Assembly (NCBI RefSeq): GCF_027257955.1
Contig: NZ_JANZNQ010000005.1
Location: 62,001-126,000 of the forward strand
Source: Zhongshania aquatica
GTDB taxonomy: Bacteria > Pseudomonadota > Gammaproteobacteria > Pseudomonadales > Spongiibacteraceae
Reading direction: 5' to 3'
Length of the DNA: 64,000 nt
A program made the position numbers and the translations under genes. The notes below the pieces were generated by a model. The model searched no databases, was not told the DNA's origin, and worked only from the letters and a program-made list of their open reading frames with translations. This document shows positions 46,803 through 56,003 of this stretch, in pieces. The stretch's first letter is position 1; each line of letters starts with the position of its first letter.

Positions 46803-47630
46803 GTGGAAGAGATGCGAATTGGCTTCATTGGCGGCGGCAATATGGCCTCCAGCATTATCGGCGGATTAGTCGCTAGCGGCATGGCTGCTGAGAATATTTG
46901 GGCAAGTGATCCCAACGCAGACAGCTTAGCCAAACTCCGCGACGTCGCTGCGGTGAATACCGGCAGCGACAACAATGCGCTTATTGCCCAGGTGAACGTC
47001 TTGATTCTGGCAGTTAAGCCCCAAATTATGAAAATGGTCGCAGTCGACATCGCCGCCGCGGTAAAAGAGCACCAACCACTGGTGATTACCATTGCTGCCG
47101 GTGTTACTGGCGGCAGCCTTGCAGGCTGGCTCGGTGGCAATCCAGCCATCGTTCGCTGCATGCCGAACACACCGGCACTGGTGCGCAGTGGCGCAACGGG
47201 TTTATATGCCAATGAGCAAGTCAGCGAAGCACAGCGTCAACAGGCCACCACCATTTTAGAAGCTGTTGGTCTGGCACTATGGGTAGACAGCGAAGCACAA
47301 CTGGATGCGGTCACCGCCGTGTCTGGCAGCGGCCCCGCCTACTTCTTTTTAGTGATGGAAGCCATGCAGGCTGCGGGAAAAGACATGGGCTTAAGCGATG
47401 AAGTCGCCAAACAACTTACGCTGCAAACCGCATTGGGTGCAGCAAAAATGGCCATCGCCAGCGACGTTGATGCGGCGGAATTACGCCGTCGTGTTACCTC
47501 GCCAAAGGGCACAACGGAACGCGCCATCAATATTTTAGAAGATGGTGGCTTACGGCAATTATTTGCCGACGCACTCGACGGTGCCCGTGTACGTGCCGAA
47601 GAACTCGCAATTGAACTTGAAGGAGAATAA
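46803..47630 (+). CDS. proC: Pyrroline-5-carboxylate reductase
   Basis: ProC reduces pyrroline-5-carboxylate to proline with NAD(P)H. The 275-residue protein has RIGFIGGGNMASSIIGGL (dinucleotide site), ILAVKPQIM, VRCMPNTPALVRSGATGLYAN and the C-terminal SGSGPAYFFLVMEAM ... RRVTSPKGTTERAI signature. GTG at 46803 with GGGGA upstream is the likely start; the ATG at 46812 sits too close to a ribosome site. It follows yggS and precedes yggT by 5 bp. Confidence 0.96.
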   Translation: MEEMRIGFIGGGNMASSIIGGLVASGMAAENIWASDPNADSLAKLRDVAAVNTGSDNNALIAQVNVLILAVKPQIMKMVAVDIAAAVKEHQPLVITIAAGVTGGSLAGWLGGNPAIVRCMPNTPALVRSGATGLYANEQVSEAQRQQATTILEAVGLALWVDSEAQLDAVTAVSGSGPAYFFLVMEAMQAAGKDMGLSDEVAKQLTLQTALGAAKMAIASDVDAAELRRRVTSPKGTTERAINILEDGGLRQLFADALDGARVRAEELAIELEGE

Positions 47631-47635
47631 GGCGC

Positions 47636-48223
47636 ATGACAGCCGCTGCAGAAATCACCATCATGCTACTCAACACCGTTGTTAGCTTAGCGATAGCCGC
47701 TTTTTTATTGCGTATGATTCTGCAATTAGTCCGCGCAGATTTTTACAATCCCATCTGCCAGTTTTTGGTTAAGGCGACCAATCCGCTGGTGATACCACTG
47801 CGCAAAATTATTCCCAGCATAGGCAAAGTCGATACCGCATCACTGTTGCTCGCACTGATCGCGCAGGCGCTGGGCATTGCCATCTTATTTCAAATATACG
47901 GTGGTGGCTTCCCCAACCCACTGCAGCTCTTAATCTGGTCGGTCATCGGCCTGTGCAGCGCAATACTTAACCTGTATTTCTTTGCCATCATTGGCAATAT
48001 CATTATGAGTTGGGTTGCACAGGGTGGCGCGCATCCTGCGGCGCAAATTCTGTATCAAATCACCGAACCCGTGATGGCGCCCTTTCGTAAACTATTACCT
48101 TCAATGGGCGGTCTCGATTTATCGCCCATTTTGGTGTTTTTATGCATCAACGTGCTTGAAGTACTGCTTCGCCACGTTGCCGCCAGCGCCGGTCTGCACC
48201 CCGCGTTAATAATGGGTCTGTAG
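47636..48223 (+). CDS. yggT: YggT family membrane protein
   Basis: This 195-residue integral membrane protein carries two YggT repeats: IAAFLLRMILQLVRADFYNPICQFLVKATNPLVIPLRKIIPS and IGNIIMSWVAQGGAHPAAQILYQITEPVMAPFRKLLPSMGGLDLSPI. Four or five membrane segments are visible. The family is linked to osmotic tolerance and cytoskeleton or division in other organisms, but the mechanism is unknown. It is tightly packed between proC and yggU. Confidence 0.93.
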   Translation: MTAAAEITIMLLNTVVSLAIAAFLLRMILQLVRADFYNPICQFLVKATNPLVIPLRKIIPSIGKVDTASLLLALIAQALGIAILFQIYGGGFPNPLQLLIWSVIGLCSAILNLYFFAIIGNIIMSWVAQGGAHPAAQILYQITEPVMAPFRKLLPSMGGLDLSPILVFLCINVLEVLLRHVAASAGLHPALIMGL

Positions 48224-48226
48224 ACC

Positions 48227-48535
48227 GTGATTGAAACGCCCGCGTTTTATCGCTGGCAAGATGGAAGTTTAATGTTGTTCTGTCATATTCAACCTGGCGC
48301 GAGTGCCGACGAATTTGCAGGAGAACATGGCGATAGATTAAAAATAAGGGTTCGCTCAGCGGCGACAGACGGCAAAGCCAACGCCGGTTTAATAAAGTTT
48401 GTCGCCAAAGAGTTTGGGGTGAGTAAACAGGCTGTGGCGCTAACTGCTGGCGCGCAAAGTCGGCAGAAAACCCTAAAGATTACGGCGCCGAATAAAATAC
48501 CCACGGCGCTTACCATAGTACAAACAGATATATAG
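48227..48535 (+). CDS. yggU: DUF167 family protein (YggU)
   Basis: The 102-residue protein matches DUF167: [69 protein letters not shown]. Function is unknown. The start is GTG at 48227, three bases after the yggT stop, so it belongs to the same message. Confidence 0.92.
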   Translation: MIETPAFYRWQDGSLMLFCHIQPGASADEFAGEHGDRLKIRVRSAATDGKANAGLIKFVAKEFGVSKQAVALTAGAQSRQKTLKITAPNKIPTALTIVQTDI

Positions 48536-48621
48536 CTCCGTTCTTAACGGTTTACGCCAAAGTTTCAACCCGTCGACTAGACTCTATGAGTACGGGGCGG
48601 CTAATAAGGAAATGGGTCCAC

Positions 48622-49806
48622 ATGACACAAGCTCCACCCAGCCCACAACCTGCAGACAACGATAGCGTTGGCATTGTTGTGCCCCAGACGCTGCATTTTG
48701 ATCAGCCACTGCAGCTGGCCTGCGGTCGTGCGCTACCCGAACACGATATCGTTTACGAAACCTATGGCGAACTCAACGCTGACAAATCCAATGGCATATT
48801 AATTTGCCACGCCCTGAGCGGCCATCACCATGCGGCGGGCAAACATAGCGAAGATGATCGCAAAACCGGTTGGTGGGACAGCTGCATCGGTCCCGGCAAA
48901 CCCATCGACACCAACGTCTTCTTCGTCCTCAGCATTAATAATATCGGCGGCTGCCACGGCTCAACTGGCCCGACCTCTATCAACCCCGAAACCGGCAAAC
49001 CCTGGGGGCCAGATTTTCCACCGCTGCGCTGTCGCGACTGGGTAGAAAGCCAATATTTAATGATGCAGCACTTTGGCATCAGCCAATGGGCAGCCATTAT
49101 CGGCGGAAGCCTAGGCGGTATGCAGGCAATGCGCTGGGCCCTAGAACACCCCGACGCACTGCGCCACTGCATTGTTATTGCATCGGCCATGAAGCTGTCT
49201 GCCCAGAACATCGCCTTTAATGAAATTGCCAGACGCGCTATTACATCCGATGCCAATTTTTATGAAGGCCGCTATCTTGAGCACAATACGTTGCCAAAAC
49301 AGGGACTGGCGCTGGCACGGATGGTCGGCCATATCACCTACCTGTCTGAAGACGGAATGAAGCAAAAATTCGGTCGCGAACTTAAAACCGGCAATCTTTC
49401 GCTAGGTGCGGGTTCAGACACCGCCGTGGAATTCGAGGTAGAAAGTTATTTACGCTATCAGGGCGAGGCCTTCTCAAGTAGCTTTGACGCCAATACCTAT
49501 TTACTGATGACCAAGGCGCTTGATTACTACGACCTCGCCCGAGAATATAACGACGATCCAGTGGAAGCATTTAAGCTCGCCAAGTGTTCATTTATGGTGG
49601 TGTCCTTCACCACCGATTGGCGCTTTGCACCGGCGCGCTCGCGGGAAATTGTCGACGCCTTGGTGGCCGCCGACAAAGCAGTGAGCTACGCAGAAATTGA
49701 AGCTGATCACGGTCACGACGCCTTCCTCATTCCTATCCCCCGTTATATGGACGTTTTCCACGCCTATATGAAACGACTAAAACAGGAGCTTGGCCATGCG
49801 TTTTGA
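48622..49806 (+). CDS. metX: Homoserine O-acyltransferase (MetX)
   Basis: MetX acylates homoserine for methionine synthesis. This alpha/beta-hydrolase of 394 residues has [26 protein letters not shown], the nucleophile elbow [10 protein letters not shown], Asp in TTDWRF and His in [10 protein letters not shown]. Gammaproteobacterial MetX enzymes that pair with MetW are often succinyltransferases, but acyl specificity cannot be read with certainty. The ATG at 48622 has AAGGA upstream and fits the family better than the one at 48586. It overlaps metW by 11 bases. Confidence 0.94.
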   Translation: MTQAPPSPQPADNDSVGIVVPQTLHFDQPLQLACGRALPEHDIVYETYGELNADKSNGILICHALSGHHHAAGKHSEDDRKTGWWDSCIGPGKPIDTNVFFVLSINNIGGCHGSTGPTSINPETGKPWGPDFPPLRCRDWVESQYLMMQHFGISQWAAIIGGSLGGMQAMRWALEHPDALRHCIVIASAMKLSAQNIAFNEIARRAITSDANFYEGRYLEHNTLPKQGLALARMVGHITYLSEDGMKQKFGRELKTGNLSLGAGSDTAVEFEVESYLRYQGEAFSSSFDANTYLLMTKALDYYDLAREYNDDPVEAFKLAKCSFMVVSFTTDWRFAPARSREIVDALVAADKAVSYAEIEADHGHDAFLIPIPRYMDVFHAYMKRLKQELGHAF

Positions 49807-50386
49807 CCTTACCCTGATTCAGCCGTGGATTAATGCCAACAGCCGCGTGCTCGACCTTGGCTGCGGCGACGGCATGTTGTTAGAGACACTTAAGAAAGAG
49901 AAAAATATCTCCGGTGTTGGCCTAGAGATCGACCCTAAAAACATCACCCTTGCACTTGCTCGTGGCGTGAACGTTATCGAGCATGACCTTAACGTCGGCT
50001 TGGGAAACTTTCGTGACGATAGCTTCGACATGGTAGTGATGACACTGGCGCTGCAAACCCTGCGCTACCCGCATTTAGTTATCGACGAAATGTTACGCGT
50101 CGGTCGCGAATGCATTGTCACCTTCCCTAACTTCGGCCACTGGCGCAGCCGCTGGTACCTGGGGCATCGGGGCAAAATGCCGGTCTCAAAATTCCTGCCG
50201 TACACGTGGTACGACACGCCAAACATTCACTTTTGTACCGTGAAGGATTTTGAAGCTCTATGTGAAGAAAAGAACATACGCATTTTGAACAGCAGCGTCA
50301 TTGCCGCTGATAACAGTCAGTCCGAACTCGCAAATCGCTTTCCGAATTTACTCGGCGTTACTGCGGTTTATCACATCAGCAAATAA
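49796..50386 (+). CDS. metW: Methionine biosynthesis protein MetW
   Basis: MetW has a methyltransferase-like fold and is encoded with metX in many proteobacteria, where it supports MetX activity. The 196-residue protein starts [32 protein letters not shown] (SAM-type motif I) and has the MetW signature [52 protein letters not shown] precedes the ATG at 49796 inside the metX coding end, indicating coupled translation. Confidence 0.95.
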   Translation: MRFDLTLIQPWINANSRVLDLGCGDGMLLETLKKEKNISGVGLEIDPKNITLALARGVNVIEHDLNVGLGNFRDDSFDMVVMTLALQTLRYPHLVIDEMLRVGRECIVTFPNFGHWRSRWYLGHRGKMPVSKFLPYTWYDTPNIHFCTVKDFEALCEEKNIRILNSSVIAADNSQSELANRFPNLLGVTAVYHISK

Positions 50387-50407
50387 TTCTGAAATCAGAG
50401 CGTAACT

Positions 50408-50875
50408 ATGAAACCAGTACGATATTTTTCACTAATTTCTGCGCTGCTACTAAGCACTTTATTTAGCATTAGCAGCTACGCCCAAGAAACTCCGCCGGTT
50501 ACCCCTACGAGTTCAAACTTCGGCAAAGACACCGTTCACTACAATGTACTAAACACCACCTTCCTCTCACCGGAAGTTGCTAAAAGCTATGGCATTGTGC
50601 GCGGCGAAAATAAATTCATCGTCAATGTTTCTGTGCGCCGCCAACTCGATACCAGCAATATCGCCGTGCGCGCGAAGGTTGAAGGTACTAGCTCCGACCT
50701 TATCCATCGCAATCCGCTGGACTTCAAAGAAATTATCGAACAAGACGCGATTTACTATATCGCCGAATTTGAACTCAGCAACGACGAACGCCAAGACTTT
50801 CGCCTGTCGGTGAGTGTCGACAATCGTCCCAGCTACGACATTCAATTTAATAAATTGATGTACCTCGACAACTAA
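50408..50875 (+). CDS. DUF4426 family periplasmic protein
   Basis: This 155-residue protein has a signal peptide (YFSLISALLLSTLFSISSYA, cleavage near residue 25) followed by a beta-rich domain (HYNVLNTTFLSPEVAKSYGIVRGENKFIVNVSVRR). It resembles DUF4426 proteins, which occur between metW and rdgB in Pseudomonas as well. The function is unknown. It is 21 bp after metW and 12 bp before rdgB, so it is part of the operon. Confidence 0.85.
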   Translation: MKPVRYFSLISALLLSTLFSISSYAQETPPVTPTSSNFGKDTVHYNVLNTTFLSPEVAKSYGIVRGENKFIVNVSVRRQLDTSNIAVRAKVEGTSSDLIHRNPLDFKEIIEQDAIYYIAEFELSNDERQDFRLSVSVDNRPSYDIQFNKLMYLDN

Positions 50876-50887
50876 GCGGGAGCCCCT

Positions 50888-51499
50888 GTGTCCTCTTCTG
50901 ACAACATCGTCGTTCTCGCCAGCGGCAATCGCGGCAAACTTTTAGAGCTAAATAATTTATTAAATGGCTTGGGCATAGAGCTGCGCAGCCAAGCAGATTT
51001 TGATGTTGTCGAAGCCGCGGAAACCGGACTTAGCTTTATCGAAAACGCCATTCTTAAAGCGCGCAACGCGGCACGGCAAACGGGTCACGCAGCGCTAGCC
51101 GATGATTCAGGTCTCTGTGTAGATGCACTCGGCGGCGCGCCCGGCATTTACTCTGCACGTTACGCTGGCGCAAATGCGCAAGACGCAGACAACAACGCCA
51201 AACTTATAAACGCCTTGCAGAGCGAAACGAATCGGCACGCCCATTTTCACTGCGCGCTCGCCTTCGTTCGCCACGCCGACGATCCAGCGCCAATCGTCAG
51301 CGAAGGACTCTGGCAGGGAGAGATTCTGCATGCACCTCGGGGTACAAACGGCTTTGGTTACGATCCCTTATTTCATATAGCCAACCTAGGCCTATGTTCA
51401 GCAGAGCTCAGCAAAGAACAAAAGAATCAGCTAAGCCATCGCGCCCTTGCATTGGCTCAACTGCTACCAAGATTAGAATCAGAGTACTTAGGTAGTTAG
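50888..51499 (+). CDS. rdgB: dITP/XTP pyrophosphatase
   Basis: RdgB (HAM1 family) hydrolyses non-canonical purine nucleotides such as dITP and XTP. The 203-residue protein shows [45 protein letters not shown]-type core ([13 protein letters not shown]) and [13 protein letters not shown] plus the C-terminal SHRALA. GTG at 50888 is preceded by GGGAG and is the likely start. Confidence 0.95.
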   Translation: MSSSDNIVVLASGNRGKLLELNNLLNGLGIELRSQADFDVVEAAETGLSFIENAILKARNAARQTGHAALADDSGLCVDALGGAPGIYSARYAGANAQDADNNAKLINALQSETNRHAHFHCALAFVRHADDPAPIVSEGLWQGEILHAPRGTNGFGYDPLFHIANLGLCSAELSKEQKNQLSHRALALAQLLPRLESEYLGS

Positions 51500-51501
51500 T
51501 G

Positions 51502-52164
51502 ATGGCGACGTTAAGGCTATCGACTACGGACACTGCGCTTAGCCTGCCAATAAACCCAGATCAAAACCTATTAGAGCACTGCCTTGCTGCAGACCTGCCT
51601 GTTACTCGCAGCTGCCGTAACGGCAATTGCGGTCGCTGCGACAGCAGCCTAGATGCCGGGCATGTGCGACTGCGCAATGACAAAGAAATAAACGCTCCCG
51701 CCATCATTCCGCTGTGTATTACCTTTGCCGCTAGCGATGTTTCCATTAGCAAAATCCCGATGTTAGCGCTCCCGTCACACTGGCGCTGCCAATGGCAAAA
51801 TCCAATGCTGCTTCGCCTACCTGCTGGCAGACAGATTCCACCAAAACAAGGTGACATCTGCGCTCTGCTGATGGCAAACGCTATCGAATTAAATGAAATC
51901 GCCAACATCGACGGGCGCAATATTCACTTGCTACTCCCCACCCAGAACTGCAGCGAGCAAGATAGCCTAAGCTTGATTATTATCGACCGTGAGCATCACG
52001 GCGAGTACTCACTTTTCCGTGAACATGAAGGACAGCAAACGCGACTGTGGAAAAATATCAATCACCGCACCGCGCTAGCGGCTCAGGCTGCTTATCAGCA
52101 ACATCCTGAATCAGCACGCTACTCTATTCACGACCTAGATCAAGAGTTGGATGAGCTCTCCTAG
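51502..52164 (+). CDS. 2Fe-2S ferredoxin-domain protein
   Basis: Residues ~1-85 form a plant-type [2Fe-2S] ferredoxin domain with Cys38-x4-Cys43-x2-Cys46 and Cys72 (SCRNGNCGRC, PLC). The remaining ~135 residues have no motif I recognise and lack the NAD/FAD sites of ferredoxin reductases. The ATG at 51502 lies two bases after the rdgB stop. In Pseudomonas hemW follows rdgB; here this gene takes its place. It may be an electron carrier with a private partner-binding domain. Confidence 0.8.
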   Translation: MATLRLSTTDTALSLPINPDQNLLEHCLAADLPVTRSCRNGNCGRCDSSLDAGHVRLRNDKEINAPAIIPLCITFAASDVSISKIPMLALPSHWRCQWQNPMLLRLPAGRQIPPKQGDICALLMANAIELNEIANIDGRNIHLLLPTQNCSEQDSLSLIIIDREHHGEYSLFREHEGQQTRLWKNINHRTALAAQAAYQQHPESARYSIHDLDQELDELS

Positions 52165-52359
52165 CATTTAGGTAATCTCCATCCGCACTAAATGCCAAAA
52201 TGAAGGTCAAAACCGATCACGGTTTAAGTCGCCCAGCTAACGCGTTATGCTTCAAGCCACGCAAACACACACTAGCCAAGAATTAGCGACACTGCACAGC
52301 TAGCGGATACCAGCAAACCAACACACACCATTACGCATAACATCTGGAGAATAAATCGA

Positions 52360-54000
52360 ATGTTCAAACGGATTTTACAGGGCGTTCTCATCCTGTTCGT
52401 CGTCGCCATCGTCGGCGTAGTTTTCGCCCTCGAACCCATTGCCAAATTCATGATCGAGCGCGAAGGCAGCAAGCAAGTCGGTGCTCGCGTCGATGTCGAT
52501 AGTGTTGACATTAGTTTTTACCCCACCCACGTTGCGCTGAACGGCCTTACTGTAGCCAACCCACAAGAGCCAATGCGCAATCTGCTACAAAGCGAAAAAG
52601 TCTCTGCAGACGTGGATGCCAAAGCCCTGTTTAAAATGCAGGTAATTGCCGACGAAGTTGTATTATCTGGCCTGCAAATGTACACCGAACGCAGCACCCC
52701 CGGCACTTTAGATGGCAGCATGCCGCCGCCAAAAGAAGATACCGGCAGCTCAATGCCAAGCATCACCCTACCCGATCCCAATGCTTTGCTTGCCGAAGAA
52801 AAGGCAACCATCCAAGCTGAAGTTACCGACATTCAAAACGGCTTCACCACTATCGAGTCACGCTGGAAAGCCAAATCAGAGAAAGTCCCAGATCAAGCTC
52901 ACTTAGAGCAGTATAAAAAACGTTGGGATGAGCTGAAAAACAAAAATGTTATCGAGCGTATAGCCGGTGCTAAAGAATTACGTGACGACATCAAAGCAGA
53001 GCTTCGTCAGTTTGAAAATCTAAACGAAGACCTAAAAACAGATTCCGCTGCGGTTAAATCACTCACCGCACGGGCGGCCAATCTACCCGCCGATCAATCT
53101 AAACGTATGTTGTCTAAATATGGCCTAGATCAAGGCACCGAAGGCATGTTGCGCTTTTTACTTGGCGACGAAGTCAACGCCGTGGTTCAGCGTGGTCTAA
53201 GCCTATACCAAGAAACCATGGGCAATATGGCAAACAAAGAAGAAACCACGCCAAGCGAACCCGCTGCAGAATTGCCGGTAAATATATTAATTCGCAAAAT
53301 TCTGATCGACGGCTACCAAGTCATCGGCGGTGAAAAACTTGCCTACTCTGGTGAAATTAACGACGTCACCGACAAGCAAGACTACTGGAACAAACCGATC
53401 ACCATGGCGCTACGCGGTGGCATGGAACAGAAGCCGCAACTGGTCATCGACGGTATTTTTGACCAGCGTAACGACACCCTTAAAAGTGTGTTTAACATGG
53501 GTTTAAAACAGCTAGCCTTATCCGGCATGTCGCTGTCTCAAAGTCCAGACCTACCATTGCAGTTAGAAAAAGGGATTGCCGATATTGCAGCCAACTTCTC
53601 AATTGACGGCAATAACTTGAAAGGCTCAGTAGCTGGCCTAGTAAACCAAGCGAAGCTTCTTGTTAGCAACGCTGCAGGCGACAATAAAACTGCAAAACTT
53701 CTAGCCGCAGCGCTAGAAGACGTTACTAAGCTAGTCATGAATATGAGTGTAAACGGTACGGTCGATCAACCCGCCATCAAACTCAAATCAAACCTAGATA
53801 GCATATTGGGCGACGTACTTGGCGCAGAACTAAAATCGCAACTCGGCGAAGTAGAAGGCAAACTGAAAACAAAACTCAGTGCTGACTACGGCCCACAAAT
53901 CGCGAAATTCCAAGACAAGCAGAACATGCTAAGCCAATATAAAGACCTACTCGGTGATCGCGAAGCGGCACTGCAGGCGCTGATGAAAGAAATGCTGTAA
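52360..54000 (+). CDS. TIGR03545-type membrane-anchored protein
   Basis: The 546-residue protein has one N-terminal membrane helix (LQGVLILFVVAIVGVVFALEP) and an AsmA-like first domain (GARVDVDSVDISFYPTHVALNGLTVANPQEPMRNLLQSEKVSADVDAKALF). A charged helical middle (~150-260) and a beta-rich C-terminal half follow, ending in a helical tail. This order fits the TIGR03545 family of unknown function found in marine gammaproteobacteria; I infer a periplasmic location for the bulk of the protein. A 195-bp gap separates it from the ferredoxin gene and a strong terminator follows. Confidence 0.75.
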   Translation: MFKRILQGVLILFVVAIVGVVFALEPIAKFMIEREGSKQVGARVDVDSVDISFYPTHVALNGLTVANPQEPMRNLLQSEKVSADVDAKALFKMQVIADEVVLSGLQMYTERSTPGTLDGSMPPPKEDTGSSMPSITLPDPNALLAEEKATIQAEVTDIQNGFTTIESRWKAKSEKVPDQAHLEQYKKRWDELKNKNVIERIAGAKELRDDIKAELRQFENLNEDLKTDSAAVKSLTARAANLPADQSKRMLSKYGLDQGTEGMLRFLLGDEVNAVVQRGLSLYQETMGNMANKEETTPSEPAAELPVNILIRKILIDGYQVIGGEKLAYSGEINDVTDKQDYWNKPITMALRGGMEQKPQLVIDGIFDQRNDTLKSVFNMGLKQLALSGMSLSQSPDLPLQLEKGIADIAANFSIDGNNLKGSVAGLVNQAKLLVSNAAGDNKTAKLLAAALEDVTKLVMNMSVNGTVDQPAIKLKSNLDSILGDVLGAELKSQLGEVEGKLKTKLSADYGPQIAKFQDKQNMLSQYKDLLGDREAALQALMKEML

Positions 54001-54028
54001 TACTTAACTGGTAAAAATATCAAAAAAT

Positions 54029-54064
54029 AAAAAGGCGCCCCTCAATATGAGGGGCGCCTTTTTT
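54029..54064. terminator. Strong rho-independent terminator after the TIGR03545 gene
   Basis: A 15-bp stem (AAAAAGGCGCCCCTC with GAGGGGCGCCTTTTT, loop AATAT) is followed by further T residues. The A-run on the left would let it act in both directions. From here to 54271 I see no gene. Confidence 0.9.
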
Positions 54065-54271
54065 GTATCAATAATCAGACCGCAACAACAAACCGATTTT
54101 TGCTGAGCAAATACTGCCATTTTGACTCCGGTCCTCCTAAGGAAAAAATTGGGACTAATCGCCTATTGGCATAACAGCTATTAGGTTACCTACCTTGGCC
54201 GATGATGGTAAAAAAGCAGACGGTCTATCATGGCGTCCCTTGGTCGATCGATATCAGACGCCCCTTAATAT

Positions 54272-54568
54272 CTATTCCGCAAGTCGACGAGGTACGTCCA
54301 TGTTCTCATGCAGCACCCGAACGATAAGAATGTTGTGTTTTTCTAGTCGATAAAATACCAAATGGTGCTCCTGGTGAAGCTGGCGATAACCGGGGAGTAC
54401 GTGACAATAATCGAGTCCCAGTTCAGGATGATCGATCAGTTGATTGATGCCACGCTCCAATTGATCCAAATACTTATCCGCCTGATCAACACCCCACTCG
54501 TTGCAAGTGTAGACCCAAACATCGACGAGATCGGATTCCGCCTCGGGCGTTATTTCAAGACCAAGCAC
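54272..54568 (-). CDS. parE: ParE/RelE family toxin
   Basis: The 98-residue protein is a RelE/ParE-fold toxin: ITPEAESDLVDVWVYTCNEWGVDQADKYLDQLERGINQLIDHPELGLDYCHVLPGYRQLHQEHHLVFYRLEKHNILIVRVLHENMDVPRRL. The middle and C-terminal blocks fit ParE (gyrase poison) better than mRNA-cleaving RelE. It starts with GTG sharing one base with the stop of the antitoxin gene (TAGTG), so it is translationally coupled. Confidence 0.9.
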   Translation of the reverse strand: MLGLEITPEAESDLVDVWVYTCNEWGVDQADKYLDQLERGINQLIDHPELGLDYCHVLPGYRQLHQEHHLVFYRLEKHNILIVRVLHENMDVPRRLAE

Positions 54569-54822
54569 TACTCAGCAGCCTTGACAACTTTACGCCCAGC
54601 CCTTTTAACAGCAGACATATCTAGCGGACGCGATTTGCCACTGGCCTCACCCTTCTTAAGCGCCTGCCGAAGCTCTAAAAGGCGCTCTTGGGAATGCTGA
54701 TCCTGCCTGATAAGGTGGCGGATGTATTCACTGTCGTTGCCGAAATGCCCACCATCAATCTGACACTTCACCCAGTTTTCTTGTTGTTCCGTTAGTGTGA
54801 TAGTTTTCCGATGCATACTCAT
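54568..54822 (-). CDS. parD: ParD-type antitoxin
   Basis: The 84-residue protein has a ribbon-helix-helix N-terminus (KTITLTEQQENWVKCQIDGGHFGNDSEYIRHLIRQDQ) typical of ParD/CopG antitoxins and a disordered-looking toxin-binding tail. It neutralises the ParE encoded directly downstream and should repress its own promoter. The operator and promoter can be seen at 54849-54885. GGA precedes the ATG at 54822. Confidence 0.9.
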   Translation of the reverse strand: MSMHRKTITLTEQQENWVKCQIDGGHFGNDSEYIRHLIRQDQHSQERLLELRQALKKGEASGKSRPLDMSAVKRAGRKVVKAAE

Positions 54823-54848
54823 GGCGGATCCTACGTCAGTCCGAAAGG

Positions 54849-54885
54849 TATGATAATATCATATTGATACCTAACCACAAATCAA
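54849..54885 (-). promoter_or_regulatory. parDE promoter with overlapping palindromic operator
   Basis: Read on the minus strand, TTGATT (54885-54880) and TATGAT (54863-54858) form a promoter with 16-base spacing. The -10 box lies inside the perfect palindrome TATGATAATATCATA (54849-54863), which suits binding by the ParD ribbon-helix-helix dimer. Confidence 0.6.
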
Positions 54886-54898
54886 ACTAGCTTCGATT

Positions 54899-54925
54899 GT
54901 ATGTCCACTAATGTGACGCTAGAGC
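54899..54925 (+). repeat. Dispersed short repeat, copy 1
   Basis: The sequence around TATGTCCACTAATGTGACG shares 21 or more positions with copies at 55443 and 56004. An inverted partial copy (AGCGGACAT) lies at 54970-54978, so the two could bound a ~78-bp unit. Confidence 0.6.
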
Positions 54926-54969
54926 CAAACACTCCCAGTAACTAAGGGGCATTTCCCGACCTGATAAAA

Positions 54970-54978
54970 AGCGGACAT
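54970..54978 (-). repeat. Inverted partial copy of the short repeat
   Basis: AGCGGACAT is the exact complement of ATGTCCGCT, the core of the three direct copies. It lies 45 bases after copy 1, facing it, and just after the stop of the gene at 54986. Confidence 0.5.
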
Positions 54979-54985
54979 GTAATTC

Positions 54986-55345
54986 TTACTTGTTGATTTG
55001 TCTGCATAGTTGAGCTTCAACAACATTGTAATAAAGCGCCCTATCGTTTTTATTTCTTAGAGTTTGGACGCATACTACTGAATCGATTTTTAGTAACGAA
55101 AGGGAGCCAGCTGATATGATTTTGCCGTCTTCAACTTTCATTCTGGAATAAAACGGCGCTAAATAACCACGAGAACCTCCTCCTGTTGGAGTTTTCGCAC
55201 TATTAATTACGGTTCCCCAATAGTAGCTGCTTTCAATGACGCCGGACTGCCCCCAAAACCACAATCCGTATCCTGAGAGGAGAAGCGCAATTATCAAAAT
55301 AGCACCAATGTTCTCTTTGACAGCCGCAATGCGCATTTTCGTCAA
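54986..55345 (-). CDS. Hypothetical small membrane-anchored protein
   Basis: This protein of up to 119 residues has one hydrophobic helix at about residues 13-32 (IGAILIIALLLSGYGLWFWG) and a ~85-residue, probably periplasmic tail (YYWGTVINSAKTPTGGGSRGYLAPFYSRMKVEDGKII). The tail has two cysteines near the C-terminus. I do not recognise it. A start at 55336 (second Met) is also possible. Base composition is more AT-rich than in the surrounding core genes, and the gene is flanked by the short repeat. Confidence 0.6.
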   Translation of the reverse strand: MTKMRIAAVKENIGAILIIALLLSGYGLWFWGQSGVIESSYYWGTVINSAKTPTGGGSRGYLAPFYSRMKVEDGKIISAGSLSLLKIDSVVCVQTLRNKNDRALYYNVVEAQLCRQINK

Positions 55346-55442
55346 TTCTCAATCCTATAATTTTCCTGAAGTTCAGCTTAATAAGAAAGGTGGCCGCTAA
55401 AGCTGCTCTCCTCAACTCAAAGCGTATGTACGACATCGAGTT

Positions 55443-55469
55443 AAATGTCCGCTATTGTGACGCTATAGA
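55443..55469 (+). repeat. Dispersed short repeat, copy 2
   Basis: AAATGTCCGCTATTGTGACG with GCTATAGAC following matches copies 1 and 3 over about 20 positions. It lies between the two hypothetical genes, about 542 bp from copy 1. Confidence 0.6.
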
Positions 55470-55565
55470 CTTGCGACGCAATCTGCATAGCCCAAAATTC
55501 CGAAGAAAGCTAATATACAGCCTGACAAGCGATACCAAGCGATTACAATTTAGTAAACGTTACTG

Positions 55566-55997
55566 ATGCGGCGAGTGATAAAATTGAATTATAAGATCAT
55601 TATTTTGTTTTCGATGGTGTTGACCCTATCCCAAGGGCTCTTTGCTGTCGCTGTGACATACGTTTTAATTAAAAATGGTATCGACTTTTCGTCCCATGTA
55701 TTTTTGTACTTCTTCTTACCTGACTTCATTATATCGATTATAGTATTTTTCTTTTTGGCTCGTCGCATATTTATAAGGCCAGTAAGTCATGCTTTGGTAG
55801 TTTACATTATTTCTATTATTATTCATTACATCCTTAGCAGCATACTTGTACCTAGTGCTCCATTATTTTTTTCATCCTTTTTAATTCAGCTTTTCCTTTC
55901 GATAGCAGCAATACTCATAGGAATTTGGTCAGGAAGCAGAAGCGTTGTGAAGAACAATCAACAGCGTAAGCGCTCTCAAATCGATTCCGGACTTTAG
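55566..55997 (+). CDS. Hypothetical four-helix membrane protein
   Basis: The 143-residue protein is almost entirely hydrophobic, with four membrane segments (about residues 10-33, 43-64, 72-95 and 100-122) and a basic C-terminal tail (SRSVVKNNQQRKRSQ). It is AT-rich and uses T-rich codons, unlike the core genes around it, which suggests recent acquisition. No family is recognised. It lies between repeat copies 2 and 3; copy 3 begins just after its stop codon. Confidence 0.65.
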   Translation: MRRVIKLNYKIIILFSMVLTLSQGLFAVAVTYVLIKNGIDFSSHVFLYFFLPDFIISIIVFFFLARRIFIRPVSHALVVYIISIIIHYILSSILVPSAPLFFSSFLIQLFLSIAAILIGIWSGSRSVVKNNQQRKRSQIDSGL

Positions 55998-56003
55998 CTA
56001 TCC

